DNA of 64,000 nt from positions 558,001 to 622,000 of the forward strand of contig NZ_JACSOI010000001.1 in the NCBI RefSeq assembly GCF_018728565.1. Reading direction: 5' to 3'. A model generated the notes under the pieces. The model made no database searches. It saw only the letters and a program-made list of their open reading frames with translations, and was not told where the DNA came from. The stretch is from Zobellia russellii (GTDB lineage Bacteria > Bacteroidota > Bacteroidia > Flavobacteriales > Flavobacteriaceae). Below are positions 18,644 through 26,211 of this stretch, one piece after another (position 1 is the first letter of the stretch; every line of letters begins with the position of its first letter). The position numbers and the translations under genes were made by a program.

Positions 18644-18645
18644 TT

Positions 18646-18660
18646 TTTCGTATTTGTAAA
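18646..18660 (-). promoter_or_regulatory. Candidate operator, SusC-proximal site
   Basis: Reads TTTACAAATACGAAA on the minus strand and ends 2 bases before the SusC start codon. It shares the ten-base core TTTACAAATA with three other sites at 18779, 22700 and 22741. Core identity and placement are seen directly; binding by the XRE-cupin regulator encoded next door is inferred. Confidence 0.55.
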
Positions 18661-18778
18661 CTTTGGTTAATTATTATGCAACAAATATCAGTTGAACAGG
18701 TTAAGCGAAATGTGATTAAATATTAAGTTATTGCAAGGTTTAGAGAGGAGTTGTTATAAAAATGTTATCTTAACGTTA

Positions 18779-18793
18779 TTTACAAATACTCAA
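18779..18793 (+). promoter_or_regulatory. Candidate operator in the SusC/regulator divergent spacer
   Basis: Reads TTTACAAATACTCAA on the plus strand. It lies between the divergent SusC gene and the XRE-cupin regulator gene, about 136 bases before SusC and 123 before the regulator. It shares the ten-base core TTTACAAATA with the sites at 18646, 22700 and 22741, so it could serve both directions. Confidence 0.5.
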
Positions 18794-18890
18794 TTATAGA
18801 TTTTGTAATTATGACGGTTTAATTAAAATTATGCTGACTGAAAACCACATCTATTTTGTAGGTTTAAACGTCTTAAAATGTATTTAATAG

Positions 18891-18898
18891 TAAGTTTG
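18891..18898 (+). promoter_or_regulatory. Putative -7 promoter box of the XRE-cupin regulator
   Basis: TAAGTTTG matches the Bacteroidota -7 consensus TAnnTTTG and ends 17 bases before the ATG of the regulator. No TTG at the expected -33 distance is seen, so the assignment rests on this box alone. Confidence 0.4.
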
Positions 18899-18915
18899 TA
18901 TATTAAGTTTTAGAT

Positions 18916-19482
18916 ATGGAAGACTACCTTATTGGTATAGGAAAACGAATTAAGGAAATTAGAAAAGAGGGAAATAAGACCATTAGCGATATTGCACAAC
19001 GGGCAGAAGTTACTGGTGGTCTAATTTCAAGAATAGAGAATGGCCGGACCATACCCTCGCTACCCGTTCTCTTAAAGATTATTAATTCATTGGAAGTTGA
19101 GGTAACCGACTTTTTTAATGGTATGGCCAAAATAAATGGGGCCAAATTTATTGTCTCAAGAAAGGAAGATAATACCAGTATTGAAAAAGAGGATAATGCA
19201 GTAGGTTTTAACTATACCTACATTTTTGGAAAACAGCTTTCTTCTTTAGGTTTTGAGACGGTTTTATTAGAGGTGCAACCTAATTCGGAACGAGATAAAG
19301 TTACTACGGACGCTTACGAGTTTAAGTATATGCTTACTGGCGAATGTTCTTATATTATTGACGAAGAAGAAGTGCTTTTGAAAGAAGGTGATTCTATTTT
19401 CTTTGATGGTCGCATTCCCCATGTGCCTGTTAACAGGAGTGACAGACCAACCAAGATGTTGGTTATGTATTTTTTTGTGTAG
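18916..19482 (+). CDS. XRE-family regulator with C-terminal cupin domain
   Basis: Transcription factor of 188 residues: an XRE helix-turn-helix (about 8-62, with GNKTISDIAQRAEVTGGLIS and IENGRTIPSLPVL) joined to a small cupin effector domain (about 110-185, with YEFKYMLTGECSYIIDEEE and GDSIFFDGRIPHVPVN). Such proteins usually repress catabolic operons until a small ligand binds the cupin. It is divergent from SusC and sits between the two operons of the proposed phosphonate locus, so it is the best candidate to bind the four TTTACAAATA sites. Its own gene is monocistronic and ends at a strong bidirectional terminator. The ligand is unknown. Confidence 0.88.
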   Translation: MEDYLIGIGKRIKEIRKEGNKTISDIAQRAEVTGGLISRIENGRTIPSLPVLLKIINSLEVEVTDFFNGMAKINGAKFIVSRKEDNTSIEKEDNAVGFNYTYIFGKQLSSLGFETVLLEVQPNSERDKVTTDAYEFKYMLTGECSYIIDEEEVLLKEGDSIFFDGRIPHVPVNRSDRPTKMLVMYFFV

Positions 19483-19495
19483 GACTTGGATATAT

Positions 19496-19543
19496 AAAAA
19501 CAAACAATCCGTCTACCAACTGGTAAACGGATTGTTTGTTTTT
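19496..19543. terminator. Bidirectional terminator between regulator and phosphonatase gene
   Basis: A 17-base perfect stem (AAAAACAAACAATCCGT and its complement) with a 14-base loop. It has A at one end and T at the other, so it gives a T run on both strands. It separates the rightward XRE-cupin gene (stop at 19482) from the convergent HAD hydrolase gene (end at 19568). Confidence 0.85.
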
Positions 19544-19567
19544 GGTTCAAAACTGTTTTAGTAATAA

Positions 19568-20245
19568 CTAACCTGCCAGGTAATTAGGGAGTTCTGTAAG
19601 GGAACTTAGCACAAAGGTAGGTTGAGCAGATTTTAATTGATCTACCGTATGGGCACCGGTGGTTACACCAACGGTAACGCCACACTGGGCATTTTTTCCT
19701 TCCTCAATATCTATGATAGAGTCTCCGGCTTTCAATACGTTATTGGAATTGGTTATTTTCAGTAGTTGCATGGCCTTATATATCATGGCTGGGTGAGGGC
19801 GACCTTCAACTACATCGTTAGCTGTAACCAGTGCGTCATATTGCTCGCCTTGTTTCCAGTTCATTTTTTGTAATAGCAATTCGGCAACGGCCCTGTTATA
19901 GCCGGTGTTCAGTGCTATTTTTATTTTTTTGGATTTGAGTTGAGTTAGCATTTGCTCAACACCTTCAAACGAGGTTACGTTCAGCTCGTGGTAAGCATCA
20001 TCCAATAGTTTTTTAAAATCCTCAAAAATAGGTTCGGAAGCCTGTTCTTTTGGATTGTTAAGGGCGTTTAAAATATCTTTTATGGCCTGGTGTTTTTCTT
20101 TTCCGGCACCATGCTCAAGAACAAAATCCAGGTCTAGTTCATGACCGGTCTTGTTAATGGCCTTTTGCAACGTTTTGTAGACCACATTGTTCTCATTAAC
20201 GACCGTTCCGGCCATGTCAAATACTGCTAATTCTATGTTATGCAT
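19568..20245 (-). CDS. Phosphonoacetaldehyde-hydrolase-like HAD enzyme (TIGR03351 type)
   Basis: HAD-superfamily hydrolase that most likely cleaves the C-P bond of phosphonoacetaldehyde. The catalytic motif is VFDMAGTVV (Asp10, with Ala12 in place of the usual acid), the DxAGT variant that marks phosphonatases. Motif II is in IALNTGYNR, and the acidic motif is in KAGDSIIDIEEGKNA. Lysines in GAGKEKHQAIK (about 49, 51, 56) are candidates for the Schiff-base lysine of true PhnX, but I cannot assign it. I chose the ATG at 20245, which overlaps the stop of the FAD enzyme by 8 bases, over an upstream start that would add 16 residues absent from the family. Length is then 225 residues. Last gene of the permease-oxidoreductase-hydrolase operon. 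Confidence 0.85.
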   Translation of the reverse strand: MHNIELAVFDMAGTVVNENNVVYKTLQKAINKTGHELDLDFVLEHGAGKEKHQAIKDILNALNNPKEQASEPIFEDFKKLLDDAYHELNVTSFEGVEQMLTQLKSKKIKIALNTGYNRAVAELLLQKMNWKQGEQYDALVTANDVVEGRPHPAMIYKAMQLLKITNSNNVLKAGDSIIDIEEGKNAQCGVTVGVTTGAHTVDQLKSAQPTFVLSSLTELPNYLAG

Positions 20246-21407
20246 TTTGTAAATTAAAAATTGAATTGATGTTTTCTTTGGCAAAACCCGCACTTCCGGT
20301 CATGCCTTTACCACCTATACCGGTAACAATATGAATGTTACGTTCTAAGGTATGTTGATAGATATCTGCCTCTTTGCATTGGGAATAAAGGCCGTACCAA
20401 CGGTTCTGGATTTGGTAGGTGGGTAAGTCAAATATTTTTTTGGCTTCCTTAAGGATAAAGTTATCTATGTCCATATTTAAGTCCATTCCCAAATGATCCA
20501 TACGTGCTGCCGGAGCATATTCATGGGAGTCACCTATAATAACGGAACCGTCCGTAGCCTGTTTAAAAAGAATGTGAACACCCCATTTTTTCTCGAAAGC
20601 TTCGCTGTTTTCTTTGGCTTTAATGGAGGCGTATGAAGGACATTCCGAAAAAGCTTCATAGCGGCGTATGGAAAGCCCGGTGAGTACAGAACTGGGTAAT
20701 TTGTAATTGGGCTGATGCTTGGTTTGCATCATCTGTAATTTAGATACGATAAGATCGCTTTCCGCAAACAAGCTAGGGTACAGCGTTTTAAAATCACTTC
20801 CGTTACAAATGATGACCTTGGCGGCGGACAAGCTTGTGTTATCCGTAGTGTGTACCTGTACCCAATTGGTAAGGGCATTACATTCTACCACGGTTTTGTT
20901 CATGAAAACATTCACGCCCACTTCTTCTAAGTAGGCTTGTAATTTACCGATCATTAAACGCGGTTCTACCATTACCTCTTCAGGAAAGAAAAGTCCCATC
21001 TTAACATAATCTGCCCTTAAGCCGGGGAACATCTCTAAGCATTCTTCTTTGGTCAATAATTTGGATGTATAGGAATTGGCCAGATTTATGGCGTTCAGCT
21101 CTAGTAAAAGTTGCGTTTCTTCTTCATTAGAGGCTATATAAATGCTTCCCTCTTGCCTAATGGATATATCAAATTTAGATTGGATGTGTTTGTATATATT
21201 CAAGCTTTCCCGCCCATAAAGTTGCCATTTAGAGTCCATGCCAGAAGGTACTACTTGTCCAAAATTCCGAACCGTGGCACCTTGGGGTTTCGCATCTTTT
21301 TCCAACAAGGCTACTTTTAGTCCATTGTTCACGGCGTGATAGGCATGAAAAGTACCTAGAACACCTCCTCCAACTACAATTAGGTCATATTTATTCTCCA
21401 TGGTCAT
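20238..21407 (-). CDS. FAD-dependent amine oxidoreductase of the TIGR03364 type
   Basis: DAO-family flavoenzyme of 389 residues. The N-terminal dinucleotide fold YDLIVVGGGVLGTFHA is followed by GATVRNFGQVVPSG, a hallmark of the TIGR03364 family, which is found beside phosphonatase-like HAD genes. The C-terminal FAD contact is in THIVTGIGGKGMTGSAG-like sequence. Known relatives oxidise aminoethylphosphonate or N-methylated forms to phosphonoacetaldehyde; that reaction is inferred here from family and from the overlap with the phosphonatase gene. It overlaps the permease gene by 4 bases (ATGA). A second ATG six bases in (MENKYD) is an equally good start. Cytoplasmic. Confidence 0.85.
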   Translation of the reverse strand: MTMENKYDLIVVGGGVLGTFHAYHAVNNGLKVALLEKDAKPQGATVRNFGQVVPSGMDSKWQLYGRESLNIYKHIQSKFDISIRQEGSIYIASNEEETQLLLELNAINLANSYTSKLLTKEECLEMFPGLRADYVKMGLFFPEEVMVEPRLMIGKLQAYLEEVGVNVFMNKTVVECNALTNWVQVHTTDNTSLSAAKVIICNGSDFKTLYPSLFAESDLIVSKLQMMQTKHQPNYKLPSSVLTGLSIRRYEAFSECPSYASIKAKENSEAFEKKWGVHILFKQATDGSVIIGDSHEYAPAARMDHLGMDLNMDIDNFILKEAKKIFDLPTYQIQNRWYGLYSQCKEADIYQHTLERNIHIVTGIGGKGMTGSAGFAKENINSIFNLQNA

Positions 21408-22693
21408 ACAATCTGTAGTTCATTATTTAAAGTCTGTTGTTCGCGTCTGTATTTTTTCTTGAAATAGAGTAAAGAGCAAGTAGCTGCAATAAGGCCAATA
21501 AAGGCAATGGCATAGGTTCCATAGCTAAAGAACTGTAACCATGAAACGGAGCGTTGGCCAAAATTTTTATAGAGCAAAACGGCCATGCTTCCCAGATACC
21601 CAAAGGCATCGGCAATATAGATGAGGTAACCGGCATTGCCTTCAATCTTAAAGGTGGCTATCATCCTATCAAAAAAAATGCAATTAAACGGTACGTAGCA
21701 GATATACAATCCCAGGCCGATTAAAATCATCCAGAGTACAGGGCCTATGAACTGGTTTTGAAAAAGAAAGGTGCTTATACTAATTAACAGGGCGCCAAAA
21801 ATAAGGAGATAGTGATAGGTCATAAAGGCGCGATAGTTATTCTTGACGAACGCAAAAAGACCAATTGAAAGCAGAACTATAATTGCTACAGGCAGTTCGG
21901 TGAGGGTGTAGATAGAAGCATTGCCTTTAAAACCCACCGCATCCCATATTTCACGCGAAAAATTATCCCGAAAGTCGCGTATCGCCGTAAGGCTTATATA
22001 GAAAAAAACAAGTACTATAATCGGGAAGAAGAAATTGGACAGCACTTTTTTACGGTCTGCCCGGTTCATAGGTTTGCGCTCTTTTCTTAGTATTTTGTCC
22101 TCTTCTGTAGGTTTGGGAATGCGATCCAGTAAAACCGAAAACCCTAGAAAAGGAATAAGAAATACAGCTCCCGTTAAGGCCGGCATCCAAATTTCGGAAA
22201 CACCTGTGGCCTGCATTAAGAGTAGCCCCGATGATTTTACGGCACCACTTGAAACAATGAAACTGGAACAGAGGGTTACTCCTAATATTTCGGTAAATTT
22301 TCTTCCTTCTAAATATGAAAATACTATTCCCCAGATCATTCCCAGCGAGAGGCCGTTGAAAAACATGAAGATGATATTGTATGGAGGAGGAACAAGTCCA
22401 AAAAGAATTAGGCTTAACTCCGCTAAGGAAATCATGACCAGAAGATACCGGAGCCTATTCTTGGCCTTGAGTTCGGAAATAAGCTTAATACCAATGAATT
22501 TGGAAAGCATATATCCTAGTACTTGGGTGATTATGAGGATAATTTTATAATCGATTCCCATAAAGGAGAGATGCTCATAGGTGGCTACTGTAAACGGTTT
22601 CCGAAAGGCATACATACAGAAATAGGTGCCAAAAGATGCAAATGTACCGTAGACCAAAAACCTAATGTCTTTATGATGTATTTTGAGAGTCAC
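21404..22693 (-). CDS. DUF5690/MFS-type permease, candidate phosphonate importer
   Basis: Membrane protein of 429 residues with about 12 hydrophobic segments and the MFS-like YGTFASFGTYFCMYAFRKPF N-terminus typical of DUF5690 proteins of Bacteroidota. Function is not established in my knowledge. As the first gene of an operon with a phosphonate oxidoreductase and a phosphonatase, it probably carries aminoethylphosphonate or a relative across the inner membrane, taking the place of the usual PhnSTUV or PhnCDE systems, which are absent from this window. It begins with GTG; no ATG is near. Two operator-like sites lie 6 and 47 bases upstream of the start. Confidence 0.75.
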   Translation of the reverse strand: MTLKIHHKDIRFLVYGTFASFGTYFCMYAFRKPFTVATYEHLSFMGIDYKIILIITQVLGYMLSKFIGIKLISELKAKNRLRYLLVMISLAELSLILFGLVPPPYNIIFMFFNGLSLGMIWGIVFSYLEGRKFTEILGVTLCSSFIVSSGAVKSSGLLLMQATGVSEIWMPALTGAVFLIPFLGFSVLLDRIPKPTEEDKILRKERKPMNRADRKKVLSNFFFPIIVLVFFYISLTAIRDFRDNFSREIWDAVGFKGNASIYTLTELPVAIIVLLSIGLFAFVKNNYRAFMTYHYLLIFGALLISISTFLFQNQFIGPVLWMILIGLGLYICYVPFNCIFFDRMIATFKIEGNAGYLIYIADAFGYLGSMAVLLYKNFGQRSVSWLQFFSYGTYAIAFIGLIAATCSLLYFKKKYRREQQTLNNELQIV

Positions 22694-22699
22694 AAAAAG

Positions 22700-22714
22700 T
22701 TTACAAATAGTAAA
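22700..22714 (-). promoter_or_regulatory. Candidate operator, permease-proximal site
   Basis: TTTACAAATAGTAAA on the plus strand, a palindrome (TTTAC / GTAAA) around a 5-base centre. It ends 6 bases before the GTG start of the permease. On the minus strand it overlaps a possible promoter (TTG, 19 bases, then TACTATTTG, one base longer than the TAnnTTTG consensus), which would fit repression. Shares its core with the sites at 18646, 18779 and 22741. Confidence 0.6.
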
Positions 22715-22740
22715 TATTAAAACACAAAATTCAATGTTTA

Positions 22741-22755
22741 TTCACTATTTGTAAA
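22741..22755 (-). promoter_or_regulatory. Candidate operator, permease-distal site
   Basis: Reads TTTACAAATAGTGAA on the minus strand. Its centre is 41 bases from that of the proximal site, close to four helical turns, so both could be bound on the same DNA face. It shares twelve bases, TTTACAAATAGT, with the proximal site. Confidence 0.6.
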
Positions 22756-23204
22756 TTTTTGAGCGTTAAGAAAAGCTTATGCAGTAATTATTTAATTGTG
22801 AAGAAAGGGGCATAATTTATAGTTAAAAGTTAGAGCTACATAGCTCTATGCTTTTTCATTGTAGTAGATATAGTTCTTCAAGGCATTTTCTTAATAAAAT
22901 GTTAATTTTCATATTCTTGATTTCGATACCTCTTTACTATTTCTTTTTAAATTACGGATTACATTATTTATTTATTGTTTGTTTTTGGCGGTTTATTTTG
23001 AATTATTATCATCATAATCTGTTTATTGGTGAAAATAATTCGGTTATTTTCTTTTAGCTCAAGAAAAGATGCATTTACTTTATTGTAGATAAATATACCT
23101 ACTTCTGTTACGGATTATAATACGTGGTAAATCTAAAGCGGCCTTACACCCGGTTCTTTGGTTTTATTTCTACCCCCATTTTTTCAATTTGAAAAACTAG
23201 GCTT
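22756..23204. other. AT-rich divergent spacer
   Basis: About 450 bases between the permease operon and the sugar transferase gene. An ORF of 69 codons at 22848-23057 is open by virtue of AT-rich, Phe/Tyr/Ile-rich sequence and has no family features, so I do not call it a gene. The sugar transferase promoter should be here, but no convincing TAnnTTTG box was found. Confidence 0.4.
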
Positions 23205-24551
23205 ATGAAAAAATCGTTGTTAATCATTCCGTTTTCAGTTCTTATGCATTTGTGTATAGTTAATGGGGTACTTTACTTCATGACCCCGCTTACATATTTA
23301 GAAGGAACCAATGTGCTCTATTATAATTTGGCTTGGCTCATAGCGGCGTTTAGTCTTAATTATTACCCTACGGAAAGACGTGAGAGGTTTGAAACCAACC
23401 TGGGTAAATATTTTAGATTGCTCGGTATTTTTGGGCTCGCCTATTTTGCGCTTTACGGCTTCAAATCTAATGGAATATATGCTTTTGAGTATCGTGCTTC
23501 GGTCTATTTGGTCATTTGTTTGTTTATAACCATTTATAGGTCTTTGTTCTATTGGGTTAGGACAAAGTATAGATTGTACGGAGGAAACTTTAGAAACGTA
23601 GTTGTGGTAGGAAGGGATAAAAACCTTAAGAAAATCAGGAAGGTTTTTGACCAACCGGAATTAGGTTACAGGTACAAAGGTTTTTTTGATGACCGCCCTT
23701 CTGTGAGTCCCACATATTTAGGAAAAATGAACGACTGTTTTAAGTATGTCCTGGAAAATGATGTGGATTATATCTATTGCGTTACCTCTAACCTTTCTAA
23801 AAAGGAGCTGGAATACCTAATTACCTTTGCCGATAACAACTTGAAAAAGTTAAAGATCATACCGGACAACAAGGAAATTTTTACGCGTTCCATGTCTATT
23901 GAACTATATGATAATATACCTGTTCTGGCTATGCGTAAATCTCCGTTGGAATTGGAATATGCTCCAATAATCAAAAGAACTTTTGATCTCTTGTTTTCTT
24001 CCTTTGTAATTCTCACAGTATTGTCATGGCTTACGCCCATCCTATTTGTTCTTATGAAGTTAGAGTCAAAAGGGCCATTGTTTTTTAAACAAAAAAGGCA
24101 TGGGGTAAATAGAAAAGCATTCTGGTGTTATAAATTTAGATCAATGACCCAAAATGCGGAATCTGATACTTTAATGGCCACTAAAAATGATATGAGGGTT
24201 ACTCGTATAGGTAAGATATTGCGTAAGACCAGTATTGATGAGTTGCCACAGTTCATAAATGTTTTTCTAGGAGATATGAGCGTAGTGGGGCCAAGACCAC
24301 ATATGGAATCCCATACGGAAATGTACGAAACCTCAATTGATAAGTATTTGGTAAGGCATTTTGTAAAACCTGGGATTACCGGTTTGGCACAAATTAAAGG
24401 ATGCCGCGGAGAAATTATTAAAAAGGCGGATATCATAAACCGAATCCGATTTGATATTTTTTATACGGAAAGCTGGTCTTTGGGGTTAGACCTGAGTATC
24501 ATTTATTCAACTGTAGTAAATGCCCTAAGAGGTGAAGAGAAGGCATACTAG
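23205..24551 (+). CDS. Polyprenyl-phosphate sugar-1-phosphate transferase (WcaJ/WbaP-like)
   Basis: Initiating enzyme of exopolysaccharide or O-antigen synthesis that moves a sugar-1-phosphate to undecaprenyl phosphate. The 448 residues comprise an N-terminal membrane region (about 1-120), a CoA-binding-like Rossmann domain (about 125-235, with VVVVGRDKN) and a C-terminal bacterial transferase domain (about 255-448) with FKQKRHGVNRKAFWCYKFRSM, KTSIDELPQFINVFLGDMS and VGPRPHMESH. It stands alone here, with no glycosyltransferase cluster around it, and ends at a good terminator. The specific sugar cannot be read. Confidence 0.9.
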   Translation: MKKSLLIIPFSVLMHLCIVNGVLYFMTPLTYLEGTNVLYYNLAWLIAAFSLNYYPTERRERFETNLGKYFRLLGIFGLAYFALYGFKSNGIYAFEYRASVYLVICLFITIYRSLFYWVRTKYRLYGGNFRNVVVVGRDKNLKKIRKVFDQPELGYRYKGFFDDRPSVSPTYLGKMNDCFKYVLENDVDYIYCVTSNLSKKELEYLITFADNNLKKLKIIPDNKEIFTRSMSIELYDNIPVLAMRKSPLELEYAPIIKRTFDLLFSSFVILTVLSWLTPILFVLMKLESKGPLFFKQKRHGVNRKAFWCYKFRSMTQNAESDTLMATKNDMRVTRIGKILRKTSIDELPQFINVFLGDMSVVGPRPHMESHTEMYETSIDKYLVRHFVKPGITGLAQIKGCRGEIIKKADIINRIRFDIFYTESWSLGLDLSIIYSTVVNALRGEEKAY

Positions 24552-24591
24552 CCAATTTTCAGTCTGTAAAAAGTGAATAATATCATTCTAG

Positions 24592-24627
24592 AAACAAGCG
24601 TCACTTTTAAAAGATGCTTGTTTTTTT
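24592..24627 (+). terminator. Intrinsic terminator of the sugar transferase gene
   Basis: Perfect 8-base stem AAACAAGC / GCTTGTTT with a 16-base loop and a seven-T run, 40 bases after the stop codon. Confidence 0.85.
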
Positions 24628-24802
24628 ATGCCTTCATATGGCATTCTCCCCTTACCAACATCATCAACCCTTGGTAATGCAGTTATAATTCTATTGGTTA
24701 CTACAATAACAGGGTCCAAAATTACGTTCAGTTTAACTATAAGGTAAGTTATCCCCTACAAATTAAACCCCTTATCTTACATTTTGTAATACGTAGGACT
24801 TT

Positions 24803-26038
24803 ATGTTAAAACCAAAGATACCTCTAAACGAAGAGGACCGAATTAAAGCACTTGAAAGTTTCGAGATTCTAAATACCTTGGAGGAAGAAGAATATGATGC
24901 CATTACCCGTATAGCGGCAGAAATATGCAATACTCCAATGGCGCTTGTGTCTTTGGTAGATTCAGATAGGCAGTGGTTTAAATCCCACTATGGTATAGAC
25001 GCTACGGAAACCCCTCGTGACCTAGCCTTCTGTGCGCATGCCATAAATAATCCTGAGGAATTGTTCATTGTAAAAGATTCTAGCAAGGATGAACGTTTTG
25101 CAGATAATCCGCTGGTTACAGGAGGGCCACAAGTGCAATTTTATGCAGGTGCACCGTTAAATACAAAGGACGGGTTTTCAATAGGTACTTTATGTGTTAT
25201 AGACACTTTGCCAAGAACCAACTTCACCCCTAAACAGCAGGCTTGTTTAAGGTCATTGGCCAATCAGGTTATGGCTCAGTTAGAGCTTAGACGTCAAAAC
25301 AGTCTTCAACAGATTATAAATAATGAACTTTCTGTTAAGAACAATCAGCTTAAGCACTTTACATATCGCTTGGCACATGATATGAAAACCCCGTTGCAAG
25401 GTATAGGCGCTTTGGTAAGTTTTATTAAAATGGATTATCTACATCTATTAAAGGACACAGACGTTCCGGAGTGGCTAGATACTATTGAGGATAGGGTTAG
25501 TTATATGGAAGCGTTAATTAATGGTATTATGAACTATACCAATATAATGAACAGTGAGGTTGAGTATAATGAGTTTCACATTGCAACTGAGCTTCACCAT
25601 ATTTCACAGGAGTTGGGCAAGACATCTCATATTAGCCTGACTCCCATAGGTTGTGACCGTACCATTGTTCACTCCTTAAAAAGCTTCAATCAGATTTTTT
25701 CCGAATTGATTTTAAATTCCATAAAGTTTTCCCGCCAAGAGTTAACAGAAATCAAAATATCATTTGCGGAGGGCGAAAATAGTTATTCATTTACTTATGA
25801 GGATAACGGTCCCGGTATTCCAGAAAAATATTGGGAAAAAGTCTTTGTCATGTTTGAAACCTTACGGAAAGAAAACCCTACGGATACGGGAATAGGTTTG
25901 GCTACTATTAGGGCTATTATTGAGAAATTGGGTGGCAGAATCGAATTGAAAAACCACCCAGATAAACGCTCGGGCATTTATTTTCAGATATCACTGCTAA
26001 AAGAAACCGGAATAAAACAAAAAAAGCTTCAAAAGTAA
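24803..26038 (+). CDS. GAF-domain sensor histidine kinase
   Basis: Soluble histidine kinase of 411 residues. A GAF domain (about 20-165) with RQWFKSHYGID and FCAHAINNPE is followed by a coiled link, a HisKA-like dimerisation region with phospho-acceptor His192 in RLAHDMKTPLQG, and a HATPase domain (about 290-400) with ELILNSIKFS (N box), YEDNGPGIP (G1) and DTGIGLATIRAI (G2). No membrane segments and no linked response regulator, so the partner lies elsewhere. GAF domains of this subtype (next to HisKA) often sense light, redox or small molecules; the signal is unknown. The end of the gene overlaps a hairpin that serves the opposite strand. Confidence 0.9.
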   Translation: MLKPKIPLNEEDRIKALESFEILNTLEEEEYDAITRIAAEICNTPMALVSLVDSDRQWFKSHYGIDATETPRDLAFCAHAINNPEELFIVKDSSKDERFADNPLVTGGPQVQFYAGAPLNTKDGFSIGTLCVIDTLPRTNFTPKQQACLRSLANQVMAQLELRRQNSLQQIINNELSVKNNQLKHFTYRLAHDMKTPLQGIGALVSFIKMDYLHLLKDTDVPEWLDTIEDRVSYMEALINGIMNYTNIMNSEVEYNEFHIATELHHISQELGKTSHISLTPIGCDRTIVHSLKSFNQIFSELILNSIKFSRQELTEIKISFAEGENSYSFTYEDNGPGIPEKYWEKVFVMFETLRKENPTDTGIGLATIRAIIEKLGGRIELKNHPDKRSGIYFQISLLKETGIKQKKLQK

Positions 26039-26054
26039 TTACTCTTGAAGCTTT
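26014..26054 (-). terminator. Terminator of the tRNA-Ala transcript
   Basis: Perfect 10-base stem AAAGCTTCAA / TTGAAGCTTT with a 12-base loop at 26023-26054, followed on the minus strand by TTTTTGTTTT. It lies directly after the tRNA and overlaps the last codons and stop of the convergent kinase gene. The stem may also help end kinase transcription. Confidence 0.8.
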
Positions 26055-26060
26055 GAATAT

Positions 26061-26138
<78 letters not shown>

Positions 26139-26211
26139 TTTTGGCTGGCGCAAAGGAAATACTTTTCTACTAAGTATCAAAATAGTTAGCAAAGTAATTG
26201 CAACAACCTAT

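Noticed and set aside
22848-23057. 69-codon ORF upstream of the sugar transferase gene
   Set aside because: Product is rich in Phe, Tyr, Ile and Leu from AT-rich DNA, without a recognisable pattern or coupling to neighbours.
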